NCBI RefSeq assembly: GCF_000336555.1
Contig: NZ_KB375281.1
Span: 3,261,848 to 3,325,847 of the forward strand
Source of the DNA: Afipia clevelandensis ATCC 49720
GTDB taxonomy: Bacteria > Pseudomonadota > Alphaproteobacteria > Rhizobiales > Xanthobacteraceae
Length of the DNA stretch: 64,000 bases
Direction: 5' to 3'
The notes beneath the pieces were generated by a model. That model searched no databases. It was given only the letters and a program-made list of their open reading frames with translations, and was not told where the DNA came from. Every line of letters starts with the position of its first letter. The stretch's first letter is position 1. This document shows positions 1 to 7,554 of the stretch, one piece after another. A program made the position numbers and the translations under genes.

Positions 1-199
1 CGGCTCTCGGCGGCGCAGGTGCAGCTTTGGGAGGCGCGGGCGGGGCGGCTTTCGGCGGAGCCTTCGGCGCATTCGGATCGGCGGGCGCAGCTTGCGCGAC
101 CACGAATGACGGCAGCGTTTCGGCATGAGCCGGCGCTTGCGCAAGCTGAACGGCTGCGATCGCAGTCGTCGTCAGCAGAAGGAGTCGAATGTTCTTCAT
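1..199 (-). CDS. Secreted Pro/Ala-rich protein, N-terminus only (cut by window edge)
   Basis: The start codon lies at 199-197 and 66 residues are visible before the window ends. Residues 1-26 form a typical Sec signal peptide (MKN, then a Leu/Thr/Ala core, ending AHA before Glu27). From about residue 36 the mature chain is a low-complexity run of Ala, Pro and Lys (units such as APKAPPKAAPP). Envelope proteins of this family of bacteria, including some OmpA-type porins, often start this way, but no functional domain is visible. The identity is therefore open; only export and the disordered linker are supported. Confidence 0.6.
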   Translation of the reverse strand, partial: MKNIRLLLLTTTAIAAVQLAQAPAHAETLPSFVVAQAAPADPNAPKAPPKAAPPAPPKAAPAPPRA

Positions 200-449
200 G
201 AGGCCTCTGGGTGTGAAGAAAAGTAAAACAGCAGGACTGCTGTCGCCCGTCGCAACGAAGTGAATGACGATCAGTGAATAGCGGTTAGGCGGTAATGTGG
301 CGAAGGCAAAACAGAAGGAACTATTTCGTGCTCCAGCACGAATCGGAGCTTGCAGAATGAATGCACGTTAAGACAACGCGCGCAAAGCTGTCATCATATC
401 GACATGCCAGCATGCGCCGTTGCGCTGCACCAACGGAGCGGCAAGCGCT

Positions 450-680
450 CTAGTCCACCGGCGGCGTGCGTGGACCGGGATCGGGAAATTCGTCCGGCTG
501 ATTGGGCGGACGTTCGCGCGGCGTGTCGGGCTCAACAGGATCGTTGAGCGGCGGCGGCACGTCCGGCCGTGGATTGCCCGGCGGGCTTTCCTGCGGCGGC
601 TCCGCCGGATTGCCAGGTGTCGGCGGCGGAATCTCGGGCGGGTCGCGCTGCGGATCGCCCGGAAGCTGCGCGCGCATCAT
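450..680 (-). CDS. Small proline-rich hypothetical protein
   Basis: A 76-residue protein whose ATG at 680-678 overlaps the TGA of the upstream stress gene by four bases (ATGA), which suggests translational coupling. About a third of the residues are proline, with Asp, Glu, Asn and Arg between them (PGDPQRDPPEIPPP, then repeated PP and EPP units). There is no signal peptide, Cys, Trp, Tyr or Phe core except one Phe, so it should be intrinsically disordered. I know similar short Pro-rich proteins from Bradyrhizobium-type genomes but no function for them. The high GC content makes a chance ORF possible; coupling and low-complexity composition argue for a real gene. Confidence 0.6.
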   Translation of the reverse strand: MMRAQLPGDPQRDPPEIPPPTPGNPAEPPQESPPGNPRPDVPPPLNDPVEPDTPRERPPNQPDEFPDPGPRTPPVD

Positions 681-1159
681 CGCATCGCGACCTTTTTGTT
701 GTCGCCGATGTCGGGACGGGAGCCTGTCGCTGCCGCGACAGCCATCTTCACCGAACTGATGATCTTGCCCGGCGTGTCCCAGTATTCGGCTTGCGTCGGA
801 ACGACCTTCAGCAGGCAGATGTTCGGATCGTCCGCCGAGGACCACCACGCCTTCGCCCAAGTGGTCCAGAGCTCTTGGATCTTGGCGCGATCGGTCGAGA
901 CCGAGGCTTCGCCGGTGATCGAAACGTACTTCTGGTCGCTCACATCCGCAAAGGCGAGGCACACCGTCGGGAATTTCCGGATATCGTCGTCCTTGTGATT
1001 CCGGCGGTCGGCGAGAAAATAGAATGCGTTCTCATTGCGCGCCAGATGCGCATGCATCGGCCGCGAATGCGGGTTCTGCCCATCCCAGCTTGCCAGCATG
1101 GCGATGGAAATCTTTTCTGCGAGATCCCACACCCGCGTAACGTTGTCTGCTTCTGCCAT
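677..1159 (-). CDS. Pyridoxamine 5'-phosphate oxidase-like general stress protein
   Basis: 160 residues. The fold is the FMN-binding split barrel of the PPOX superfamily, general-stress type. Diagnostic stretches are the early ISIAMLAS strand, the PMHAH segment, the central VCLAFAD strand and the late AEYWD signature that marks this subgroup. Such proteins bind flavin; the physiological substrate is unknown. ATG 1159 is chosen over the in-frame GTG at 1186 because AGGAG lies just upstream at ideal spacing. A consensus EcfG promoter (1201-1225) precedes it, so expression is probably under the general stress response. The 3' end overlaps the Pro-rich gene by four bases. Confidence 0.88.
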   Translation of the reverse strand: MAEADNVTRVWDLAEKISIAMLASWDGQNPHSRPMHAHLARNENAFYFLADRRNHKDDDIRKFPTVCLAFADVSDQKYVSITGEASVSTDRAKIQELWTTWAKAWWSSADDPNICLLKVVPTQAEYWDTPGKIISSVKMAVAAATGSRPDIGDNKKVAMR

Positions 1160-1200
1160 CTTCTGCTCCTGAAATTCGGGGGACACGATTCAGCCGGAGC

Positions 1201-1225
1201 AACGAACGGCAGGGCGCTATGTTCC
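1201..1225 (-). promoter_or_regulatory. EcfG (general stress sigma factor) promoter
   Basis: On the minus strand GGAAC (1225-1221) is followed after exactly 16 bases by CGTT (1204-1201). This matches the alphaproteobacterial EcfG consensus GGAAC-N16/17-CGTT. It lies 41 bases upstream of the ATG of the PPOX general stress gene, leaving room for a start site near 1194 and a short leader. Motif and gene family agree, which raises confidence; transcription itself is inferred. Confidence 0.75.
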
Positions 1226-1313
1226 GATGTGGCGCGCAAACGCCGCGGGTTCCTTTGAGTTGACAGCAAGGCGGCTGGTCACCGAGATAGCGGAACTGAG
1301 GGAGGATTGTCCG

Positions 1314-1691
1314 ATGCCGCTTGCCTACTGGTGCGTTCTGATCGCAGCGCTGCTGCCCTATGTGCTGGCCAAATATGCCAAGGCGGGGTCGGGGGATGAC
1401 AATCATCATCCGCGTGAAGTTTTGGCGACGCTTGCCCCGCACAAGCGCCGCGCCTATGCCGCTCACCAGAATGCGCTGGAGACGTTTCCGTTCTTTGCGG
1501 TGGCCGTGATCGTCGCGCTGACCATGGGCGCACCGTTCTATGTCGTTAACCTGCTTGCGGCGCTTTACATCGCGCTGCGCATTGCGCATGCGCTGCTGTA
1601 TGTTCTCGACCGGCCGGCGGCGCGGTCGCTGGCATTCGCCGCCGCGATGGCTGTCAATGTCGCGATCTTTGTGCTGCCTGTGTTCAGGTAA
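1314..1691 (+). CDS. MAPEG family membrane protein
   Basis: 125 residues with four hydrophobic helices (starting at about 3, 58, 81 and 104), the size and layout of the membrane-associated eicosanoid/glutathione metabolism family. The loop RRAYAAHQNALETFPFF carries the AHxNxxE motif typical of bacterial MAPEG proteins. ATG 1314 follows GGGAGGA at good spacing; an in-frame ATG at 1227 has no such site. Bacterial members are poorly characterised. The gene diverges from the PPOX stress gene. Confidence 0.88.
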   Translation: MPLAYWCVLIAALLPYVLAKYAKAGSGDDNHHPREVLATLAPHKRRAYAAHQNALETFPFFAVAVIVALTMGAPFYVVNLLAALYIALRIAHALLYVLDRPAARSLAFAAAMAVNVAIFVLPVFR

Positions 1692-1722
1692 AAAGAAATC
1701 AGAAAGATGAATGAACTATCCC

Positions 1723-1832
1723 TCATTGCGAGGAGCCATCAGCGCGTTTACGCGCGTCTTTGACGCACTATCGCGACGAAATAATCCATCTCTCTTTGCT
1801 GAAGATGGATTGCTTCGCTTCGCTCGCAATGA
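1723..1832. repeat. Interspersed repeat, inverted ends TCATTGCGAG / CTCGCAATGA
   Basis: The intergenic space between two convergent genes begins with TCATTGCGAG (1723-1732) and ends with its exact reverse complement (1823-1832). A second copy with the same termini sits at 19080-19150. The interior differs between copies, though both contain GATCC/GGAT and GCTTCG pieces. I read it as a small palindromic repeat family that fills intergenic spaces; it may also act as a terminator. Confidence 0.7.
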
Positions 1833-1838
1833 CGAAAG

Positions 1839-2654
1839 CTATTTCCGCACCAGCAGCGTATTGCTGCGCGTTTTGCCTGCGATGGCATAGCCGAGGCCGG
1901 TCATGTCCTTGATGCAGTCGTGCAGCCAGGCGGCGTGTTCGAGATGCTCGATGGCGACGGCGCGGGGCCAGAGCGATTCCGGCGCCTCGCGGAAGAACGG
2001 CGTCAGCACGCGGTCCTCATAGCCCTCAACGTCGATCTTCAGCGCGTCGATGTGCGTGACGCCGGCATCGCGCAGGATCGTGAGCAGACGATGCGCCGGC
2101 ACCTTGAGGCCGCCGGTTTCGGAGATGTGGCTCGCACCGAGATTATGCCCGTCGGTTTCGATCATCAGTTCGCCTTCGGTGTCACCCGCGGCGGCCCGAA
2201 CGAGTGTGAGGTTGGTCAGCCTCGATGCTGACGCATTGAATGCGAGCCGTGCGTTGCTCACCGGATGCGGTTCGATGGCGACGACGCGGCCGCGCTCGCC
2301 GACATGCTTCGCCAGCGACACCGCATAGGTGCCGACATTGGCGCCGACATCGACGAAGGTGCCGCCCTTTGGCGCATGCTCGCGCAGGAAATCCAGCTCC
2401 GGCAGGTTGTAATCCGGATTGAACAGCGCGCCGCGTTCGGTGCCGCTGGCCAGATGATGCAGCCGGAACGAGGCACCCTGATAGCTGGCGTCGATCGGCC
2501 CGGCGCCGCACAGATGCACAAGGCGTGACAGCCACGGCCGGAACGCGCCGCGCTTGAGACCGGAGCCGTGCGCGGCGGCGATCACCACGCGCTGCAGGGC
2601 ATTGGGGGCATAGGTGCCGAAGGGCTTCTGGTCGTCGCCGGATGCATTGGTCAT
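1839..2654 (-). CDS. FkbM family methyltransferase
   Basis: 271 residues. SAM-binding motif I is VDVGANVGTY (101-110), the acidic end of the next strand is VAIEPHP (125-131), and KIDVEGYE (206-213) is the signature of the FkbM methyltransferase domain. These enzymes usually O-methylate sugars or other small molecules; the acceptor cannot be told from sequence. ATG 2654 is preferred because the residues after it look like a normal N-terminus, but an in-frame GTG at 2723 is possible. It follows a cytochrome c gene on the same strand, with no obvious functional tie. Confidence 0.85.
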   Translation of the reverse strand: MTNASGDDQKPFGTYAPNALQRVVIAAAHGSGLKRGAFRPWLSRLVHLCGAGPIDASYQGASFRLHHLASGTERGALFNPDYNLPELDFLREHAPKGGTFVDVGANVGTYAVSLAKHVGERGRVVAIEPHPVSNARLAFNASASRLTNLTLVRAAAGDTEGELMIETDGHNLGASHISETGGLKVPAHRLLTILRDAGVTHIDALKIDVEGYEDRVLTPFFREAPESLWPRAVAIEHLEHAAWLHDCIKDMTGLGYAIAGKTRSNTLLVRK

Positions 2655-2732
2655 GGGCCTGTCATCGCGCACCTGCGCCGGCGTTTCAAGGCCGGTACGG
2701 CGGGCCAGGTGGCGTTCCGGCACCTGTGAAAG

Positions 2733-3065
2733 CTATTTGAGGCTTTTCAGGAACGACAGCAGATCGTTGATCTGATCGGGCTCGAGGGTGAACATCGGCA
2801 TGGTGGGATGGCCGGTGTCGATGCCCTCGGCAAGCGCCTCGGCCAAGGTGTCGAGCGGATACTTCGTGTGCAGTGTCCGGAACGGCGGTGCGATCGCCAG
2901 CGGACTGGGGCCTTGCCGGTCGATGGAATGACAGCGCGCGCAATTGGCCTGTGCGAAGGAACGGCCGCGCAGCTCGGCGGGCGAGGCGGCCATCGCCGGG
3001 CTTATGGCCTGACTCGCTGTCGTCAGGATGAAAAGGGCAAGGCCTGGAATCAGGGAGATGCGCAT
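2733..3065 (-). CDS. Small periplasmic cytochrome c
   Basis: 110 residues with a signal peptide (MRISLIPG, hydrophobic core, cleavage near AMA-A). The haem c site is CARCH (42-46) and the probable axial Met is in TMPMF (89-92). This is a single-haem class I cytochrome of about 85 mature residues. The C-terminal LEPDQINDLLSFLKSL helix is typical of the family. The partner enzyme is not evident; neighbours are a methyltransferase and a nucleotidyl cyclase. Confidence 0.88.
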   Translation of the reverse strand: MRISLIPGLALFILTTASQAISPAMAASPAELRGRSFAQANCARCHSIDRQGPSPLAIAPPFRTLHTKYPLDTLAEALAEGIDTGHPTMPMFTLEPDQINDLLSFLKSLK

Positions 3066-3142
3066 GACCGCATCCTGCCGTTCCGCCGGCAAAAGGCGTT
3101 GACCTGCATCAACTCCAGCGCGAATCGTGCAGATGCGATTTG

Positions 3143-4396
3143 TCAGCGGTCCCGCAGATACTGCTCGAACGGAGAGGCCGCGTGTCCCTCCGCGCGGATC
3201 GCAGGATCGAGCGTGAACAGATCCTGCGCCCGCCCGATGCCGCGCAGCGCATAGCGCCCGGTCGACACGAAATGCCGCTTTCCCGATGCGCCGAGGCCAT
3301 CGAGGAACGCCGAGGACACCAGAAACTCGCGTTCGACCGACCGGCACATGGATGCAATGCGGCTGACTTCGTTGACCGCGGGGCCGACCACGGTGAAGTC
3401 GAGCCGCTGTTCGCTGCCGATATTGCCGTAGAACACCTCGCCGACATGCAGAGCCACATAGGCGGTGGTCGTGGGGCGGTTCTCCGCCGCGCGCTGCGCG
3501 TTAAGCGCTTCGATATTTTTCCTGAAAAGGTTTTCGGCGCGCAATGCCGCGCGGCGCGCCGCACCCATATCGTCGTCGTTGAAGATGGCGAGCACGCCGT
3601 CGCCGATCAGCTTGAGCACGTCGCCGCCTTCGTCATGAATGGCGTCGATGGCCGCCCCGGCATAGGCGTTGAGAAAGGGAATGAATTCTGCGGGATCAAT
3701 CGTCTCGCCGATGGCGGTCGAGCCGCGCAGGTCGGAAAACCACAGCACGGCGTTGATGCGGTCGGCCACGCCGCGCGAAATGCGTCCGCTCAACACGCGG
3801 TCGGCGGCGTCGCGGCCGAGATAGACATGGCCCAGCGTGCGGGCGATGCGGGCATGGGCGGCGGATTTCACCGCAAGCCCGAGCAGCGGCACGAGATCGC
3901 GCAACGACGCCATCGCGGCGTCGTCGAAGCCGTTATGGCGGCGCATGCACCAGATCGAATAGACGCAGTCCATCTCGCCGATGATGCCGGTGTCGCCGAA
4001 GCGATGGATGAAGGTCGCGAAATGCTTGTGGCCGTCCCCCACGAGCTTGAGTGTCATCTTGAAGCGGTCATCGTCGTGGCCGATGCGCATCTCGTTCTCG
4101 CCGGTCTGCAGCATGGCGTAGAACGGTGAGCGCTGCCAGTTTTCCGCGGCTTCCCCCTCGCTGGTCGAGCCGTATTCAAAGGCGTCGCTCTCGTTCGATT
4201 CGATGTCGCTCCAGCGGAAGCCCTGTCCCTCGAAAACCGGATGCAGCGTGTCGATGAACACGAGGCCGCGCGACAGCTCGAGCCCGGCGACCCGGCTGCG
4301 CTCGCAGAACTCGCGCACAAGTTCGGTTTCCGCGATGCCGGACAGGCCTGCGCCGGCCAGCCAGTTCATGATCTCGAGGCGTGAATTCAGGTCCAT
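3143..4396 (-). CDS. Class III adenylate/guanylate cyclase
   Basis: 417 residues. The C-terminal cyclase homology domain spans about 213-390. Metal-binding aspartates are D222 (FSDLRGST) and D266 (LIGDGVL). K262 and D333 occupy the purine-selecting positions, and this Lys/Asp pair suggests ATP as substrate. N342 and R346 (VVGPAVNEVSR) are the transition-state pair, so the enzyme looks active. The first ~185 residues contain no recognisable transmembrane helix or standard sensor; they may be a GAF-like input module. The product would feed cAMP signalling. No effector gene is adjacent. Confidence 0.88.
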   Translation of the reverse strand: MDLNSRLEIMNWLAGAGLSGIAETELVREFCERSRVAGLELSRGLVFIDTLHPVFEGQGFRWSDIESNESDAFEYGSTSEGEAAENWQRSPFYAMLQTGENEMRIGHDDDRFKMTLKLVGDGHKHFATFIHRFGDTGIIGEMDCVYSIWCMRRHNGFDDAAMASLRDLVPLLGLAVKSAAHARIARTLGHVYLGRDAADRVLSGRISRGVADRINAVLWFSDLRGSTAIGETIDPAEFIPFLNAYAGAAIDAIHDEGGDVLKLIGDGVLAIFNDDDMGAARRAALRAENLFRKNIEALNAQRAAENRPTTTAYVALHVGEVFYGNIGSEQRLDFTVVGPAVNEVSRIASMCRSVEREFLVSSAFLDGLGASGKRHFVSTGRYALRGIGRAQDLFTLDPAIRAEGHAASPFEQYLRDR

Positions 4397-4444
4397 GCGG
4401 ATTCATCGCGCGGGATCGGCCCCGGCGCAATATCCCGAGACACG

Positions 4445-4921
4445 CTATTTCGATTTCCCCGTGGCCTTCGTCCCCTCGATGAGGTTGTTGCGCAGTTTGA
4501 CCACGCTTTTCTGCAGCAGCGCGAATTCCTCGGGGGTGAGCTGCGTTTCCCGCACCAGATTGAGCGGCAAGGCCTTATCACGCACGCGTCGCCCCGCCTC
4601 GGTCAGGCTGATCACCACCTTGCGCTCGTCTTTCGGATCGCGCTGCCGGCGGACGTAGCCCATGGTCTCGAGGTTTTTCAGGATCGGCGTCAGTGTGTTG
4701 GATTCCAGAAACAGTTTCTCGCCGAGACCGCTAACGGTCTGGTTGTCCTCCTCCGAGAGCGCCACGAGGGCGATGTACTGGGTATAGGTCAGCCCGAGTT
4801 CGTCCAGGATTGCCTTGTAAGCCCGCCCGTAGGCCAGATTGGCCGAATAGATCGCGAAACAGAGAAAATTTTCGAGCCGGGGAGCCCCCTTGGAGGATGA
4901 TGTCGGTTTTGCCTTGGTCAT
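4445..4921 (-). CDS. ohrR: OhrR-type MarR family organic-peroxide repressor
   Basis: 158 residues. The reactive cysteine is C21 in LENFLCFAIYSANLAYGR, the N-terminal signature of OhrR. The winged helix follows, with the wing RDPKDERKVVISLTEAG (94-110). Family members leave DNA when this Cys is oxidised by organic hydroperoxides. ATG 4921 is chosen over GTG 4936 because AGGAG sits directly upstream at normal spacing. The gene diverges from ohr across a region with two perfect inverted repeats that are candidate operators. Confidence 0.9.
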   Translation of the reverse strand: MTKAKPTSSSKGAPRLENFLCFAIYSANLAYGRAYKAILDELGLTYTQYIALVALSEEDNQTVSGLGEKLFLESNTLTPILKNLETMGYVRRQRDPKDERKVVISLTEAGRRVRDKALPLNLVRETQLTPEEFALLQKSVVKLRNNLIEGTKATGKSK

Positions 4922-4972
4922 GGCGGCTCCTGTCACACGGGATCGTGATTGTTCGGATCAATATATATCGCA

Positions 4973-4987
4973 TCCGATTAAATCGGA
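4973..4987. promoter_or_regulatory. Candidate OhrR operator 1
   Basis: Perfect inverted repeat TCCGAT-TAA-ATCGGA between the divergent ohrR and ohr genes. A possible ohr -35 box (TTGACT, 4992-4997) begins five bases downstream. Position and symmetry suit a MarR-type dimer; binding is inferred. Confidence 0.5.
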
Positions 4988-5033
4988 AGGGTTGACTTCG
5001 CGGCTGAGCGGCGTAGGTAAGGCGCATTCGATC

Positions 5034-5049
5034 AGATCGGATACGATCT
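5034..5049. promoter_or_regulatory. Candidate OhrR operator 2
   Basis: Perfect inverted repeat AGATCG-GATA-CGATCT, 26 bases upstream of the ohr start codon. It shares the ATCGGA core with the site at 4973-4987. It would lie in the 5' leader or near the transcription start of ohr. Confidence 0.45.
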
Positions 5050-5075
5050 ATCTAGCTGCCAAAAGGACCCGAACC

Positions 5076-5495
5076 ATGATCACGCAGATCGAAAAGGTGC
5101 TCTACACCGCCAAGACCCATACCACCGGCGGCCGCGAAGGCGCGGCGCGCTCCTCCGACGGCCAGCTCGACATCAAGCTGTCGCCTCCGGGCTCGAACCG
5201 GCCCGGCACCAACCCCGAACAGCTCTTCGCAGCCGGCTGGTCGGCCTGCTTCGAGGGCGCGATGGGCCATGCGGCCCGCGCCATGAAGATCAAGCTGCCC
5301 GCCGACCTCGCGGTCGATGCCGAAGTCGATCTCGGCACTGCCGGCAACGAGTTCCTTCTTCAGGCCCGCCTGAACGTCAGCCTGCCCGGACTTGAGCGCG
5401 AGGTGGCCCGCGCCGTGGTGGAGGCAGCCCATCAGACTTGTCCGTACTCCAAGCTCTCGCGCGGAAATATCAACGTCGAGCTGAATCTGGTCTGA
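5076..5495 (+). CDS. ohr: Organic hydroperoxide resistance protein (Ohr/OsmC family)
   Basis: 139 residues, full length for Ohr. The peroxidatic and resolving cysteines are C58 (GWSACFEGA) and C122 (HQTCPYSKLSRGN). The active-site arginine is probably R20 and the glutamate E48 (NPEQLF). Ohr reduces organic hydroperoxides, normally with lipoyl-dependent dithiol recycling. The divergent ohrR and the operator-like repeats support peroxide induction. Confidence 0.93.
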   Translation: MITQIEKVLYTAKTHTTGGREGAARSSDGQLDIKLSPPGSNRPGTNPEQLFAAGWSACFEGAMGHAARAMKIKLPADLAVDAEVDLGTAGNEFLLQARLNVSLPGLEREVARAVVEAAHQTCPYSKLSRGNINVELNLV

Positions 5496-5620
5496 GCCGG
5501 ATTGTCACATCGCGGACGTGACCTGCACGCACTGCCGGCAGGCCACGCCGCGAAGCGACGAAGACATCATCACTTGATCACTTGTTGCATGCATCGGAAT
5601 ACGACTCAAGGAGACCTTCC

Positions 5621-6646
5621 ATGTCCGTTCTCATCAACGCCAACCGCCGCAACTTTCTTCAGGCCGCGGGCAGCGGCATGGCCGCGCTGGCGGCATCGCA
5701 GATTGGATTGATCCAGCCTGCATTTGCGCAGGTCGCTTCGGCATCGGCGCCGATGGGGCCGATCCGGCAAATCAATGCCGGGACATTGAGCGTCGGCTAT
5801 GTTGAAGCCGGTCCCGCCAATGGCCCGGTGGTCATCCTGCTGCACGGCTGGCCCTACGACATTCACAGCTACGCCGAGGTTGCGCCGCTGCTCGTTGCAA
5901 AGGGTTATCGGGTCATCGTTCCGCATCTGCGCGGTTATGGCACCACGACATTCCTGTCCGCCGACACGCCGCGCAATGGCCAGCAGGCGGTGCTTGCGGT
6001 GGACGTTATCAATCTCATGGACGCGCTGAAAATCCAGAAGGCGCTGATCGCCGGTTATGACTGGGGCGCGCGCACCGCCAACATCGTCGCCGCGCTCTGG
6101 CCGGAGCGGGTCAAGGCGATGGTGTCCGTCAGCGGTTACCTGATCGGCAGCCGCGAGGTGAACAAGAAGCCGCTGCCGCCGAAGGCCGAACTGCTCTGGT
6201 GGTATCAATTCTACTTCACCACGGAGCGCGGCCGCCTCGGCTATCAGCAGAACACGCACGAGTTCGCGAAGCTGATCTGGCGTCAGGCGTCGCCGAAATG
6301 GAATTTCAGCGACGACACGTTCGCGCGCAGCGCGAAGTCGCTCGATAATCCCGATCATGTCGCGATCTCGATCCATAACTATCGCTGGCGGCTCGGCCTT
6401 GCGGAAGGCGAAGCGAAATACGACGATCTCGAAAAGCGGCTGGAGCAGGGGCCGGTCATCACCGTGCCGACCATCACCATCGAGGGCGATGCCAACGGGG
6501 CGCCGCATCCGGAGCCTGCATCCTATGCGAAGAAGTTTTCAGGTAAATATCAGCATCGCCTGCTCACCGGCGGCGTCGGTCATAATCCGCCGCAGGAAGT
6601 GCCGAAGGAGTTTGCGCAGGCGGTGATCGACGCGGATACGTTCTGA
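5621..6646 (+). CDS. Tat-exported alpha/beta hydrolase, epoxide hydrolase/dehalogenase type
   Basis: 341 residues. N-terminal twin-arginine signal RRNFLQAAGSGMAALAA (9-25), cleavage near AFA-Q (about 36). Core motifs are HGWPYD (75-80, oxyanion loop) and GYDWGA (145-150), in which D147 replaces the usual Ser nucleophile as in epoxide hydrolases and haloalkane/fluoroacetate dehalogenases. The catalytic His is H321 (GGVGHNPP). ATG 5621 follows AAGGAG at good spacing. A periplasmic location is unusual for this enzyme class. The substrate is unknown, and no regulator is adjacent. Confidence 0.87.
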   Translation: MSVLINANRRNFLQAAGSGMAALAASQIGLIQPAFAQVASASAPMGPIRQINAGTLSVGYVEAGPANGPVVILLHGWPYDIHSYAEVAPLLVAKGYRVIVPHLRGYGTTTFLSADTPRNGQQAVLAVDVINLMDALKIQKALIAGYDWGARTANIVAALWPERVKAMVSVSGYLIGSREVNKKPLPPKAELLWWYQFYFTTERGRLGYQQNTHEFAKLIWRQASPKWNFSDDTFARSAKSLDNPDHVAISIHNYRWRLGLAEGEAKYDDLEKRLEQGPVITVPTITIEGDANGAPHPEPASYAKKFSGKYQHRLLTGGVGHNPPQEVPKEFAQAVIDADTF

Positions 6647-6666
6647 TCGGCGGGACGTGTGAAAGC

Positions 6667-6705
6667 AAAAGAGCCTGCCGATGTCTCGGCAGGCTCTTTT
6701 TGTTT
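6667..6705. terminator. Bidirectional intrinsic terminator
   Basis: Stem GAGCCTGCCGA (6671-6681) pairs perfectly with TCGGCAGGCTC (6686-6696), loop TGTC. It is flanked by AAAA on the left and TTTTT on the right. It serves the convergent hydrolase (+) and sdhB (-) genes. Confidence 0.9.
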
Positions 6706-6724
6706 GAACGCCGATGCGGCGGGA

Positions 6725-7513
6725 TCACACCTGCCGTTCGACCAGCTTCAGCTTGAGGTCGGCGATGGCTTCCGATGGGTTGAGGCCCTTCGGGCAGGCC
6801 TTGGCGCAGTTCATGATGGTGTGGCAGCGATAGAGCCGGAACGGATCCTCGAGATTGTCGAGGCGCTCGCCGGTGGCCTCGTCGCGCGAATCCTTCACCC
6901 AGCGATCGGCGGCAAGCAGCGCGGCCGGGCCGAGGAAGCGATCGGAATTCCACCAGTAGCTCGGGCATGAGGTCGAGCAGCAGGCGCAGAGAATGCACTC
7001 GTAAAGACCGTCGAGCTTGGCGCGGTCTTCCGGCGACTGCCGCCATTCTTTCTGCGGGGTCGCGGTGGTGGTGTGCAGCCACGGCTCGATGGAAGCGTAC
7101 TGCGCGTAGAAGTTGGTGAGGTCGGGCACGAGGTCCTTCACCACCGGCTGATGCGGCAGCGGATTGACCTTGATCGGGCCGGCCTGGACTTCGTCCATGG
7201 CGCGGGTGCAGGCCAGCGTGTTCTGGCCGTCGATGTTCATGGCGCAGGAGCCGCAGACGCCTTCGCGGCAGGAGCGGCGGAAGGTCAGGGTCGGGTCGAT
7301 GTGGTTCTTGATCCAGATCAGGCCGTCGAGAATCATCGGGCCGCAATCGGCGGTATCGACATAATAGGTGTCGATGCTCGGATTCTTCCCGTCGTCCGGA
7401 TTCCAGCGATAGATTTTATACTCGCGCAGATTGTCCGCCGCGGCGCCCGCCGGCTTCGGCCATTCCTTGCCGCCGCCGATGGTGGAATTTTTTGGCAGTG
7501 TGAACTGAACCAT
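6725..7513 (-). CDS. sdhB: Succinate dehydrogenase iron-sulfur subunit
   Basis: 262 residues, normal length for alphaproteobacteria. The [2Fe-2S] cluster ligands are C82, C87, C90 and C102 ([10 protein letters not shown]...C). The C-terminal half has the two cysteine clusters [12 protein letters not shown] and [17 protein letters not shown] that hold the [4Fe-4S] and [3Fe-4S] centres. It passes electrons from the flavoprotein to the quinone site of complex II on the inner face of the inner membrane. It is the last gene of sdhCDAB, 41 bases after sdhA. Confidence 0.97.
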   Translation of the reverse strand: MVQFTLPKNSTIGGGKEWPKPAGAAADNLREYKIYRWNPDDGKNPSIDTYYVDTADCGPMILDGLIWIKNHIDPTLTFRRSCREGVCGSCAMNIDGQNTLACTRAMDEVQAGPIKVNPLPHQPVVKDLVPDLTNFYAQYASIEPWLHTTTATPQKEWRQSPEDRAKLDGLYECILCACCSTSCPSYWWNSDRFLGPAALLAADRWVKDSRDEATGERLDNLEDPFRLYRCHTIMNCAKACPKGLNPSEAIADLKLKLVERQV

Positions 7514-7554
7514 GATCTCGAACCTTCGCTCGTTCGCTTAAGTCTGGGCGGCGA

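Noticed and set aside
3140-4129. A 329-codon plus-strand frame over the cyclase gene
   Set aside because: Antisense of the class III cyclase, whose catalytic residues are all present on the minus strand.
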